Translations under genes and position numbers: made by a program
Notes under the pieces: generated by a model
The model's database searches: none
The model's input: only the letters and a program-made list of their open reading frames with translations
What the model was told of the DNA's origin: nothing
NCBI RefSeq assembly: GCF_000763385.1
Contig: NZ_JQFA01000002.1
Location: 434,001-498,000, forward strand
Origin: Leptolyngbya sp. KIOST-1
Lineage (GTDB): Bacteria > Cyanobacteriota > Cyanobacteriia > Phormidesmidales > Phormidesmidaceae
Direction of reading: 5' to 3'
DNA length: 64,000 nucleotides
Shown here: one piece after another, positions 50,735 through 58,525 of the stretch
How the letters are laid out: every line of letters starts with the position of its first letter
Numbering within the stretch: position 1 is the first letter of the stretch

Positions 50735-51382
50735 GTGACCTTGGCTCGTCCGATTGTGCTAGCGGTGTTTAACGGCAAGGGCGGCGTGGGCAAAACCACC
50801 ACCGCCGTCAACCTGGCGGCGGTCTTTGCCGAAACCCGCTCGGTGCTGCTGGTGGATGCTGATCCCCAGGGGTCGGCCCTGTGGTGGACGGGCCGCAGCC
50901 CTACGGATTTGGGCTTTGAGGTCAAGGCTGAAATCAACCCGGCCCGGCTGGCCCGGCTGGGCCAGGAGCACGACCACAGCCTGATTATTGTCGATACGCC
51001 CCCAGCCCTGGGGTCCGCGACCCTGGCGGCGGTGATTCCGGCGGCCAGCTACCTGCTGCTGCCCACGCCCCCCGCTCCGATGGATCTGGCAGTTTTGATT
51101 ACTACAGTGAATGAAGCGGTAGCGCCCAGCGGGGTATCCCATCGAGTATTGTTGACGAAGGTGGATTCCCGCAGCGTCGGCGAAGCCATTGAAGCTCAGA
51201 ACACGCTGCTGGAGCTCAAGATTCCGGCCTGCAATGCGTTTGTTCGCACCTACAAAGCCCACGAACGCGCCGCGCTGGAGGGCCTGCCGGTGCTCAAGTG
51301 GCGCGGCCCCAACAGCCAGGAGGCCCGTTCTGACTACTGCCGAGTTGCCGAAGAACTACAGCGAGACTGGACCCAGCCATGA
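50735..51382 (+). CDS. ParA-family ATPase (McdA-like candidate)
   Basis: About 215 residues. The deviant Walker A FNGKGGVGKTTTAVNLAAVF holds the signature Lys, with LLVDADPQGSALWW (Walker A') and LIIVDTPPALGS (Walker B). This is a small ParA/MinD ATPase of the kind that positions cargo on the nucleoid. It overlaps the next gene by 4 bases (ATGA), so the two are a unit. There is no parB or parS nearby. Starts at GTG 50735 or TTG 50741 are both possible; the frame extends further upstream but without family similarity. Confidence 0.85.
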   Translation: MTLARPIVLAVFNGKGGVGKTTTAVNLAAVFAETRSVLLVDADPQGSALWWTGRSPTDLGFEVKAEINPARLARLGQEHDHSLIIVDTPPALGSATLAAVIPAASYLLLPTPPAPMDLAVLITTVNEAVAPSGVSHRVLLTKVDSRSVGEAIEAQNTLLELKIPACNAFVRTYKAHERAALEGLPVLKWRGPNSQEARSDYCRVAEELQRDWTQP

Positions 51383-52101
51383 CTAAAAAACGCCTCTCTG
51401 ACCTGCTCAAAGAAGAAGTGAACAAGGCTGACGTCCCAGAGGCCGCTGCTGCCGAAACCGAGGCCACCCCCAAGCCAGTTGCCAGTCGGCGGGCGTCGTC
51501 GTCGCGCCGCACCGCCACCAGCCGCAAGGCAAGCGGATCGGCCACCGCCAGCGCTAAGGGCAGTCGCGCTAAAGCGACGGCCAAACCCACCAAACCACCG
51601 GAACCAGAGGCTGAGGCGATCGCCGCACCGCCCCCTCCTCCCCCCACGCCCCAGCCCGACGCCTCAACTACCGTTCCGGACGACCTGACCCAGCGCCTGA
51701 GCACCCTGGAGGCCGACCTGGCGACCACTCAAAAAGACAAAGCCCGGCTGGAAAAAACCGTCGCTGGCCTGCAAAAGGACCTGGAGACTCAGCAGAGCCG
51801 CCTGTTTGAGTTGAAGGACAGCCTGGCCCAGGCCGAGACCGCTACCGCCGCCAAGGCGGAGGCCCTGGCCCAGGTACAGGCGGAACTGGATGAGGCCAAG
51901 CAGACCATTCTGAAACTCACCGCTGCCCCGGTGGCAAAGGCCACTCCCAGCCGCATTTCTGGGGTGGATGTTTTGCCCCGCCGCCCGGTGGAGGCCAAGG
52001 CGAACCAGCCCACCTATCGCCGGGGCGTACCTGAATACGCCATTCAAAAGGGGCAGCCCAACTCGATGCTAAGCGATGCCGATATTGGCTGGGTCGATTA
52101 G
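51379..52101 (+). CDS. Coiled-coil partner of the ParA ATPase (McdB-like candidate)
   Basis: A 240-residue protein in three parts. First is a basic, disordered Ala/Ser/Arg/Lys-rich N-terminus (1-75), including a Pro run (APPPPPPTPQ). A long coiled coil follows (about 100-182, LTQRLSTLEADLATTQKDKA onward). The conserved-looking C-terminus reads GVDVLPRRPVEAK, PTYRRGVPEYAIQKGQPNSM and LSDADIGWVD, with a Trp third from the end. Positively charged disorder, coiled coil and a Trp within the last residues are features reported for carboxysome-positioning McdB proteins. This link is inference. Any other ParA cargo adaptor would fit as well. Confidence 0.7.
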   Translation: MTKKRLSDLLKEEVNKADVPEAAAAETEATPKPVASRRASSSRRTATSRKASGSATASAKGSRAKATAKPTKPPEPEAEAIAAPPPPPPTPQPDASTTVPDDLTQRLSTLEADLATTQKDKARLEKTVAGLQKDLETQQSRLFELKDSLAQAETATAAKAEALAQVQAELDEAKQTILKLTAAPVAKATPSRISGVDVLPRRPVEAKANQPTYRRGVPEYAIQKGQPNSMLSDADIGWVD

Positions 52102-52124
52102 CTAGGGCTGGGTGCCCACAGCTA

Positions 52125-52400
52125 GGACCGGGGGCGATCGCTTCGGGCTGTCGCAGACTCTGCCATCCCCGCTGGCGAAGCTGGTGAATCACTGCGGCGA
52201 GAACGGCGTCCCCGGCCCGGGTGGTATCCTGTCCGGGCACCACCCGGGCCGAAATGGCTAGGCAGTGCTGGGGCATGCTCCGTCGGTGAGCAGCACCGCC
52301 TGGGCGCAGGGAAACTGGCGACCAATCTCGGCGGCGGAGTCGGTGCCCAGCAGCCCCGCCGTCCACCTCAAGCAGGCGATCGACCAGGCATTCGCCCAAA
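52125..52400 (-). pseudogene. Decayed PfkB-family sugar kinase
   Basis: On the minus strand the frame opens GECLVDRLLEVDG, the start of fructokinase-type PfkB enzymes. About 55 codons later it reads VVPGQDTTRAGDAVLAAVIH, matching the catalytic DTTGAGDAF motif of their C-terminal half. The roughly 200 residues that should lie between are missing, and part of the middle similarity (RQFPCAQAVLLTDGA) is in another frame. It is a remnant after a large internal deletion, in the 52102-52550 gap upstream of the GH13 gene. Confidence 0.65.
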
Positions 52401-52550
52401 CAGATAGCCCAGACAGATAACAGGTGCAGTCACAGGCGGTGGTGGTGAGGGTGTGGGTTCGGACCACAGCCCTTAGACAGCTTATGTCCAACGGTAGGTG
52501 AGAAAAACTAATTTCAACATCATATTAAGAAAAACAACAAGGTATGGTTC

Positions 52551-54197
52551 ATGGCTAGCTCGGTTGAGTTTAAGCTGTTTGCGCCTTATAGCGAAGGCGC
52601 TATTTTATTTGGGTCTTTTTCTGACTGGCAGGATGTAGCCATGGAAAAAGGCAAGGACGGCTATTTTCGCACCTCAATAGACCTAGAAGACGGCCGCCAC
52701 GAGTACAAGTTTCGGGTGCAGTCAAAAAGTTTCTTTCTAGAGCCTGACGAGTGGGTTGAAGTTATTGATCCCAGGGCTAAGCACGTCAATGAAACCGATC
52801 AAAACACTGTTATCTACATCAAAGATGGTGAACCCATTGTCGATGACTACGTGTGGAATCACGACGACAAAGGGCTGCCTCAAAACGAAGAGTTGGTTAT
52901 ATACGAAATTCTGGTCAGCGACTTCTCTGGCGGTGAAGATGACCCCTATCCCCGCGGTCAGTTAAAACACATTACCGAAAAGCTAGACTACCTGTGCGAG
53001 CTGGGCGTCAATGCGATCGAGCTGATGCCAATCCAGGAGTTTCCTGGGGAACAGGGCTGGGGGTACAACACCCACCACTACTTTGCTGTGGAGTCCAGCT
53101 ACGGCACCTCAAAAGATTTTAAACAGCTGGTAGACGAGTGCCACGCCAGGGGCATTCGCGTCATTTTAGATATCATTTTGAACCACTCCGGCTCCGAAGC
53201 ACCCCTGACTAAAATCGACTACACCTACTGGTACCGGCGCGAGCCCAAGGATGCCGAGTACAACTGGGGTCCAGAATTTGACTACGACCACTACGACGAA
53301 CATCTGGATTGTTTCCCCGCCCGAGACTTTGTCAAAGACGTCGTTCGTTTCTGGATTTCGGAGTACCACATCGACGGCTACCGATTTGATGCCGTCAGTC
53401 AAATGGGCCACTTTGACTTTTTGCAGGAAATCGCCAGCCAGAACTCCCAGGATGCTCAGCCCAAACCGTTTTATAACATTGGCGAACTGATTCCAGAGTC
53501 CCCCGACGCCACCAATTTAGATGGCCCCCTCGACGGCTGCTGGCGCGACGGTTTTTTGCACAATCTGGCGCCCATGCTGTGGGGCGAGGACACCGATATC
53601 GAAACCGTTAAAGAACTGGTCGATGCCAAGCGATCGGGCTATCTAGGAGCGGTCAACGCCATCACCTACCTCAGCAACCACGACCACGACCACCTGATGG
53701 TGCAGTTAGCCAACCACGACATTTTTGATCAGGAGGCCTTTAAGCGAGCCAGACTGGGGGCAGTCTTTGTGATGACAGCCATGGGCGTACCCCTGATCTG
53801 GATGGGGGAAGAGTTTGGTGCCTACAAGCCCAAGTCTCTGGACCCCAACAAGATCGATTGGTCGCTCTTGAAAAATGATTCCAATCGCGGTCTGTTTGAG
53901 CACTACAAAGGGCTGATTCAACTGCGGAAAGAGAACCACGCCCTGCGTACCGAAAACGTCGAGTTTTTCTTTGAAGACCCCGAGTCTAAGGTGCTGGCCT
54001 ACGTGCGCTGGAACGATGAGGGCTCTACAATCGCCGTCGTCGTCAACTTCTCCGGGCAGTACCTGGCTGACTACAGCGTGCATAACTTTCCTCGCAGCGG
54101 CACCTGGCACGAATGGGTGAATGACCACGACGTTGAGGTTCACGACGGGGTTCTAACCCTTGATTTACCCGAATACGAAGCTAAGGTGCTGATTTAG
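52551..54197 (+). CDS. CBM48-GH13 alpha-amylase family protein
   Basis: A 548-residue glycoside hydrolase. An N-terminal CBM48-like domain (1-95, FKLFAPYSEGAILFGSFSDW) precedes the TIM barrel: LGVNAIELMPIQEFP, VILDIILNHSG, nucleophile Asp in IDGYRFDAVSQ (about 280), acid Glu in YNIGELIPE (about 311) and the stabiliser in YLSNHDHDH (about 378). A C-terminal beta domain follows. The family acts on alpha-1,4/1,6-glucans. The length and CBM48 resemble branching-enzyme relatives, but it is shorter than GlgB (over 600), so the exact reaction is open. AGGT lies ahead of ATG. It is followed 54 bases later by an SDR. Confidence 0.88.
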   Translation: MASSVEFKLFAPYSEGAILFGSFSDWQDVAMEKGKDGYFRTSIDLEDGRHEYKFRVQSKSFFLEPDEWVEVIDPRAKHVNETDQNTVIYIKDGEPIVDDYVWNHDDKGLPQNEELVIYEILVSDFSGGEDDPYPRGQLKHITEKLDYLCELGVNAIELMPIQEFPGEQGWGYNTHHYFAVESSYGTSKDFKQLVDECHARGIRVILDIILNHSGSEAPLTKIDYTYWYRREPKDAEYNWGPEFDYDHYDEHLDCFPARDFVKDVVRFWISEYHIDGYRFDAVSQMGHFDFLQEIASQNSQDAQPKPFYNIGELIPESPDATNLDGPLDGCWRDGFLHNLAPMLWGEDTDIETVKELVDAKRSGYLGAVNAITYLSNHDHDHLMVQLANHDIFDQEAFKRARLGAVFVMTAMGVPLIWMGEEFGAYKPKSLDPNKIDWSLLKNDSNRGLFEHYKGLIQLRKENHALRTENVEFFFEDPESKVLAYVRWNDEGSTIAVVVNFSGQYLADYSVHNFPRSGTWHEWVNDHDVEVHDGVLTLDLPEYEAKVLI

Positions 54198-54251
54198 GGC
54201 AGAGTACACCGCCACGAGCCGACAGCCTACCACAGCATTAAAGGAAGTTTT

Positions 54252-55196
54252 ATGCAGCTCAAGCCCATCCATCAACAGGTCGTTGTCGTCATTGGGGCGT
54301 CTAGCGGCATCGGTCGCAGTGCGGCCCTGGAATTTGCCCGGCGCGGTGCTCAACTCACGGTGGCGGCCCGCAACCAGGAGGGGTTGACATCGCTGGTGGG
54401 GGAAATCGAGCGGCTGGGGGCCAAGGCGATCGCCGTACCCGCCGACGTCGCTGACTTTGATCAGGTGAATGCGATCGCCGAGGCCACCGTCGCCGCCTTT
54501 GGCCGCATCGACACCTGGGCTAACTGCGCCGCCGCCGGTATCCTCGCCCCCTTCGAGACCATGACCATTGAGGAGTTCCGCCGCGTCATCGATGTCACCC
54601 TGATGGGCCAGGTTTACGGGGCCAAAGTGGCCCTGCCCCACCTGAAACAAGCCGGGGGCGGCTCGCTGATCGCCGTTTCGTCCATGGAAGGACGCCGGGC
54701 GCTGCCGCTGCAAAGCCCCTACTCCACCGCCAAGCACGGGCTGGAGGGCTTTCTCGAATCCCTGCGGGTAGAGCTAGCCCACGACGGACAGGCCATCAAC
54801 GTCACCAGCATTAAACCTGCGGTGATCAACACCCCCTTCTACAACCACATGCGAACCAAAGTCGGCGTCAAACCCACCGGCCTGCCGCCCTACTACGATC
54901 CCCAACTGGTGGCCGACGCGGTTGTGCTGGCGGCGGAACATCCCCTGCGCGACTACATCGTGGGCGATGTGGGTCGCCTGCTCGATCTGACCCAGCGGCT
55001 GTCGCCAGAGCTAGTAGACCTGGCCCTCGGCCTGGTCGGCTTTCAGGGACAGCGCACCGAGGAGCCCAAGTCTGCCCAGGACCCCGACAATTTGTTTGAA
55101 CCGATGCCGGGCTACCAAAAGGTCAAGGGAGATTTTGACCACCTCACCCTTCCCAGTATTTCCGACTGGCTGATCCAAAAACTGATGGGCCGCTAG
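54252..55196 (+). CDS. Short-chain dehydrogenase/reductase
   Basis: A 314-residue classical SDR. NAD(P)-binding GASSGIG at residues 15-21, AARN near 39 (Arg favours NADP), the Ser of LIAVSSMEG near 142 and the YSTAKHG pair (Tyr about 157, Lys about 161) are all present. Residues beyond 250 form a C-terminal extension with VDLALGLVGFQGQR and FDHLTLPSISDWLIQKLMG that is seen in a cyanobacterial/proteobacterial subgroup. The substrate is not known. AAGGAAG precedes the ATG by 5 bases. It follows the GH13 gene and may be cotranscribed. Confidence 0.92.
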   Translation: MQLKPIHQQVVVVIGASSGIGRSAALEFARRGAQLTVAARNQEGLTSLVGEIERLGAKAIAVPADVADFDQVNAIAEATVAAFGRIDTWANCAAAGILAPFETMTIEEFRRVIDVTLMGQVYGAKVALPHLKQAGGGSLIAVSSMEGRRALPLQSPYSTAKHGLEGFLESLRVELAHDGQAINVTSIKPAVINTPFYNHMRTKVGVKPTGLPPYYDPQLVADAVVLAAEHPLRDYIVGDVGRLLDLTQRLSPELVDLALGLVGFQGQRTEEPKSAQDPDNLFEPMPGYQKVKGDFDHLTLPSISDWLIQKLMGR

Positions 55197-55216
55197 GGTC
55201 TGTTATCGCAGCAGCA

Positions 55217-55726
55217 CTAGTTGTTGGCTGAGTAGCCCTGGATATTTTCGGGGCGAAACTGGCGCAGGATGGGGGTAGCCTGGCGCACGGTGGACTCAGA
55301 ACCGCGCACCACTACCAAAAACTTGCCGTCGTCAAGGCGATTGCGGTACGACAGCGCATCGCCGCTGCCGATCGCCACCCCAACTCCACCGCCAATAAAG
55401 AAAGCGCCCATTGCTGCCGAGCCCGCCCCCAGCAGTCCGCCGAGAATCTGGTTGCCGAGCCGCCCCGCAAAGGCAAAGGTATCCAGCCCGGTAATGTTGT
55501 TAAACACAAACCCGGCCGCAAAGCCAAAGGGCACCAGCCACAGCATCATCAGGCGGATTTGCTTCCAGGCCTGGTTGGCGGGGTCGATCAGACCGTACTC
55601 GTCGGCACTCTTGAAGCCCTTGCCCAGTATATCAATATTGTCCTGGGGCAGGCTGGCCTGCTCCAGGGCGGCGTAGGCTTCTTCGGCTTTGATGCGATTC
55701 TCTAAAACGGCGACCAGGTAATTCAT
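55217..55726 (-). CDS. YflT-like membrane protein
   Basis: A 169-residue protein starting MNYLVAVLENRIKAEEAYAA. It has an N-terminal small alpha/beta domain (QASLPQDNIDILGKGFKSAD), membrane segments at about 58-78 (MLWLVPFGFAAGFVFNNI) and 90-125 (Gly-rich GNQILGGLLGAGSAAMGAFF) and a C-terminal strand (DDGKFLVVVRGSESTVRQAT). This is the same architecture as the genes at 3407 and 36101, so three paralogues lie in this window. The start at 55726 is chosen since the 35 codons before it have no conserved character. Confidence 0.7.
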   Translation of the reverse strand: MNYLVAVLENRIKAEEAYAALEQASLPQDNIDILGKGFKSADEYGLIDPANQAWKQIRLMMLWLVPFGFAAGFVFNNITGLDTFAFAGRLGNQILGGLLGAGSAAMGAFFIGGGVGVAIGSGDALSYRNRLDDGKFLVVVRGSESTVRQATPILRQFRPENIQGYSANN

Positions 55727-55877
55727 TGCAGGTGACGAGAGGGCAATGGACAGGGGGCAACACAAACGGTGGGTATAGCCCCATTTGATATTATGACCTG
55801 CCAGCGATCGCCCCAGGGCCAGGTCGTCCATTGATCCAAATCGAGATCTCCGGTCTGTTGCGATCGCCCCGGTCAGA

Positions 55878-56468
55878 TCAGGTCTGTCCCCCAGGACACA
55901 CCGTAGACCACTGATCCAGATTGGCCCGCGACTGAATAAAGCCGGTCAGTTCCCCCCGGTAGGCGATCAGGCGGGCGCGATCGGCGGAGGTGGGCGGTAT
56001 CAGCACCACCAGGCGATCGACCGAGGCGGCGGCGCAGGCCCAGTCGCTGGCCGCTACGGCCTCAGCCAAAAGGGCTTGACGCTGCACAATTTCAGCCTGT
56101 TTAGCAGCCTCGGCCCGATCGCGGGCAATGTAGGTTTCCATATTGCGAATGGCGGCGGTGGCGTAGCGATCGCCCGGTCGAAACCCCAGGGCCCGGCGAA
56201 AGTTGATCAGTGCTGTGTGGTAGTCCTTGCGCTCGGCGGCGGAGTAGCCCGCCAGCATAGCGTAGCGGTAGGACTGCGCTCGCGATTGCTGGCGCGACTG
56301 CTTGAGGCGGCTCTGGGGGGAAACCTCTGCCGCCGCCGCTGCATCCAACAGCGCCGGAGTCTTAGCCACCGCCTGCCCCAAACCACCGCCTGCCAGAGCC
56401 AACCCCAGCGCCAAGCCCGTCGCTACCTTGCCCACAGTCCCCATCGCTGCCATCCTTATTGCTGCCAC
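55878..56468 (-). CDS. Exported TPR-like protein
   Basis: The 196-residue protein has a signal peptide (about 1-35, VATGLALGLALAGGGLGQAV then AKT), an Ala-rich spacer and one clear TPR hairpin (YAMLAGYSAAERKDYHTALI then NFRRALGFRPGD). A helical region with AIRNMETYIARDRAEAAKQA and ASDWACAAASVDRLVVLIPP follows. Inner ATGs at 56453 and 56444 would also leave a signal peptide, so the start is uncertain by a few codons. It is probably lumenal or periplasmic; no function can be assigned. Confidence 0.7.
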   Translation of the reverse strand: MAAIRMAAMGTVGKVATGLALGLALAGGGLGQAVAKTPALLDAAAAAEVSPQSRLKQSRQQSRAQSYRYAMLAGYSAAERKDYHTALINFRRALGFRPGDRYATAAIRNMETYIARDRAEAAKQAEIVQRQALLAEAVAASDWACAAASVDRLVVLIPPTSADRARLIAYRGELTGFIQSRANLDQWSTVCPGGQT

Positions 56469-56542
56469 GCTACACGCCTGTTTAGGGTAGCGAATTTTTG
56501 AGCAGCCGCAGCACCAATCTCTGCCAGCCCTGGGTACCGTCC

Positions 56543-56992
56543 CTAGGTCGAGCGGTTCAGAGCTTTAGCAGTCAGAGATCCCGCAATCATGGCGGCCAGA
56601 AACAGCAGCGGATTGGCAGACCCCAAACCTAGGGCCGCGATCGCCGGGCCCGGACAATACCCCCCCAGCCCCCAACCCACGCCGAATAGGGCGGCACCGA
56701 GCACCAGGGGGCGATCGATATCGTTGCGGGTGGGCAGGTAAAACTTGCGGTCAAACAGCGGGGTGGGCCGCCGTAACACAAACCGAAAGCTGATCAGCGT
56801 CACCACCACGGCCCCACCCAGGACAAAGGCTAAGGTGGCATCCCAACGGCCAAACAGGTCGAGAAAGCCGATCACCCGCTGGGGGTCGATCATCTGCGAA
56901 AAGCCCAGGCCCAGGCCAAACAGTAGCCCGGCGGCCAGGGCCACCAGGTTTTGGGCCAGGGTGTTGGGGGTGGATGCGCTACGGGTAGTCAT
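56543..56992 (-). CDS. YeeE/YedE family transporter half (second subunit)
   Basis: A 149-residue membrane protein with four helices: LVALAAGLLFGLGLGFSQMI, LAFVLGGAVVVTLISFRFVL, LVLGAALFGVGWGLGGYCPG and LLFLAAMIAGSLTAKAL. The Cys in GWGLGGYCPGPA is the conserved thiol that passes thiosulfate or sulfur through YeeE-type channels. It is the smaller half of a split transporter; the other half is 27 bases upstream at 57020. Such pairs often sit with sulfur-responsive ArsR regulators and rhodaneses, which are absent here. Confidence 0.85.
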   Translation of the reverse strand: MTTRSASTPNTLAQNLVALAAGLLFGLGLGFSQMIDPQRVIGFLDLFGRWDATLAFVLGGAVVVTLISFRFVLRRPTPLFDRKFYLPTRNDIDRPLVLGAALFGVGWGLGGYCPGPAIAALGLGSANPLLFLAAMIAGSLTAKALNRST

Positions 56993-57019
56993 AGTAGTTC
57001 CTTCTAAATTGCGCTAGGC

Positions 57020-57436
57020 TCAGCCCAGCAGGTGGCGGGTGATGAATACAGTGACAATGCCGGTGGCCATAAAGCTGAGGACAGCGACGAGCGATCGCCC
57101 CGACAGCCGCCCCAGCCCGCAGACCCCATGGCCGCTGGTGCAGCCATTGCCCAGGCGGGTGCCGTAGCCCACCAGCAGCCCGGCCACCACCATGGTGACC
57201 GGGGCGAAGGGGTAGGTGGGGGTGGGCTGCGGGGCCAGGGCATATTCGTACACCAGCCCCCCAACCACCAATCCCAGCAAAAACAGCCAGCGCCAGGCCT
57301 CAGCGGCGGCAAAGGTCATAGCCCCATTCACCATGCCGCTGATGCCCGCAATTCGCCCGTTGAAGGCCAGCAGCAGCGTGGCACTGAGGCCAATTAGAAT
57401 GCCGCCAAACAGGCCGCAGAGCCATTCCGTAGGCAT
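57020..57436 (-). CDS. YeeE/YedE family transporter half (first subunit)
   Basis: The 138-residue partner of the next gene. Its helices include GLFGGILIGLSATLLLAFNG, ISGMVNGAMTF and VTMVVAGLLVGYGTRLG, with the conserved Cys-containing loop GNGCTSGHGVCGLGRLS. Together the two halves make up one YeeE (TsuA)-type channel for thiosulfate or persulfidic sulfur. The start at 57436 follows an AT-rich promoter region with a palindrome (57462-57484). Confidence 0.87.
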   Translation of the reverse strand: MPTEWLCGLFGGILIGLSATLLLAFNGRIAGISGMVNGAMTFAAAEAWRWLFLLGLVVGGLVYEYALAPQPTPTYPFAPVTMVVAGLLVGYGTRLGNGCTSGHGVCGLGRLSGRSLVAVLSFMATGIVTVFITRHLLG

Positions 57437-57461
57437 GACAAATCCTCAATTGGCTAATTAA

Positions 57462-57484
57462 CGATATAGTAATATAGTTTATCG
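57462..57484. promoter_or_regulatory. Candidate operator of the YeeE pair
   Basis: An AT-rich imperfect palindrome with arms CGATA and TATCG and two internal TATAGT direct repeats lies 26 bases upstream of the first YeeE start. Sulfur-responsive ArsR-type repressors bind AT-rich sites of this kind, but no such regulator is in the window. Confidence 0.35.
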
Positions 57485-57531
57485 CTAAATAGAACTCTGC
57501 TTCGACGTTCTCCTTGAGCTGCGGTATCCAT

Positions 57532-57561
57532 ATCGTCCCTACGCTCCAGCGTAGGGACGAT
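57532..57561. other. Perfect 14-bp hairpin
   Basis: ATCGTCCCTACGCT and AGCGTAGGGACGAT with a 2-base centre form a perfect inverted repeat between the PIN-toxin gene and the YeeE pair. It lacks a T run. It could block read-through or belong to a repeat family. Confidence 0.6.
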
Positions 57562-57580
57562 TTCGAGGGTTCCTGTCACC

Positions 57581-57725
57581 GGCGTTGCTGAATTGAGTAA
57601 TGAATCTGTAAACTTGACATCCTTTCATCGCCCCCTAAATCCCCCTATTCTGGGGGACTTTGAGATTTCGGCTCCCCCAGAATTGGGGAGCTGGGGGGCA
57701 TATCATACCTGCATTCAGCAACGCC
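57581..57725. mobile_element. MITE with 13-bp terminal inverted repeats
   Basis: A 145-base noncoding element begins GGCGTTGCTGAAT and ends ATTCAGCAACGCC, perfect 13-base inverted repeats. Inside are a C-rich stretch (CCCCCTAAATCCCCC) and a CCCCAGAATTGGGG-type hairpin. It abuts the PIN-toxin stop by 11 bases. Confidence 0.85.
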
Positions 57726-57736
57726 CCATCACCAAC

Positions 57737-58126
57737 CTAGGGTTTTTGTACCCGCCGGTCAGTCAGCGGCTTAGCCCGCTTGATGAATTCCTTGTCGAAG
57801 GTATATAGGGTAGAGCAGTGCTGGCTGGTGGCTAAATACAGGGCGTCAGCAAAATCCAGGCCATTTTCGTACCACTGCAGGACCTGGGCGATGAGGTTTT
57901 CATTGGTGAGGTACACATTGGGTAGCCCAAAGACCTTTCTCAAAGCGGTGCAAATCTCATGGGCATTGAAGTCGTAGGCAAAGCGTAATACCCCTTCCGT
58001 CTCTAAAATCACTGTGTCTGGGACAAAGATTTCGGGGTTTTGAAAGAGGTCTACGCTGGCCCTGTGCTGGGCTTCGTCATCCTGGGTGATGAGCCGCACC
58101 AGTATGTTAGTGTCAACGGCGATCAT
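57737..58126 (-). CDS. vapC: PIN-domain toxin (VapC-like)
   Basis: A 129-residue PIN nuclease: MIAVDTNILVRLITQDDEAQ (first catalytic Asp), VILETEGVLRFAYDF (acidic Glu), NGLDFADALYLATSQHC (Asp pair) and LYTFDKEFIKRAKPL (last Asp). All four acidic positions expected for Mg-dependent RNA cleavage are present. The start at 58126 lies inside the 3' end of the preceding AbrB-type antitoxin reading, with which it overlaps by 14 bases as usual for vapBC. That antitoxin is frameshifted as read here. Confidence 0.88.
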   Translation of the reverse strand: MIAVDTNILVRLITQDDEAQHRASVDLFQNPEIFVPDTVILETEGVLRFAYDFNAHEICTALRKVFGLPNVYLTNENLIAQVLQWYENGLDFADALYLATSQHCSTLYTFDKEFIKRAKPLTDRRVQKP

Positions 58127-58377
58127 GCCACTGCTCCAGCACGCCCTGGCGCAGAGCAAGATCCATATCCTCCAAGGTTTTAGGTTGACCTGCGTATTTT
58201 AGGCAACCTGCCACCTCGGCCAGGGTGGTAGGTTCAAATGGCTTTTTGGGTTTGAGCAAAATACCCTCGCCCACATCCACGGCGATCAGTTCCTGCCCCG
58301 CCTCCCAGTGGTGGGCGACCCGCAGCGCTTTTGGGGATAATCACCTGACCTTTGCTCGACAGACGAGTGATTTCCAT
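58113..58377 (-). pseudogene. vapB: AbrB-type antitoxin (VapB-like), frameshifted
   Basis: The start reads MEITRLSSKGQVIIPK, the SpoVT/AbrB swapped-hairpin motif, then runs out of the family after an AAAA tract at about 58327-58331. Skipping one base restores ALRVAHHWEAGQELIAVDVG, EGILLKPKKPFEPTTLAEVA and onward to WHDRR and TGA at 58113-58115, overlapping vapC. The total of 265 bases is one more than a multiple of three. A one-base insertion, a sequencing error or a programmed shift are the options. Confidence 0.8.
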
Positions 58378-58525
58378 AGGTGCATGAACCTTGGCAGGTA
58401 AGACATTAGTAAGACTTTAGCACGCCGTTCTGGCCAGGGCTGAGTCCCCAGGGGCCCGGTGCCGCTACGGGGGAGCCAGCCTCTACAATAGAAAGAACCG
58501 CTAATTGTACGAGTACCCCTGGTCC

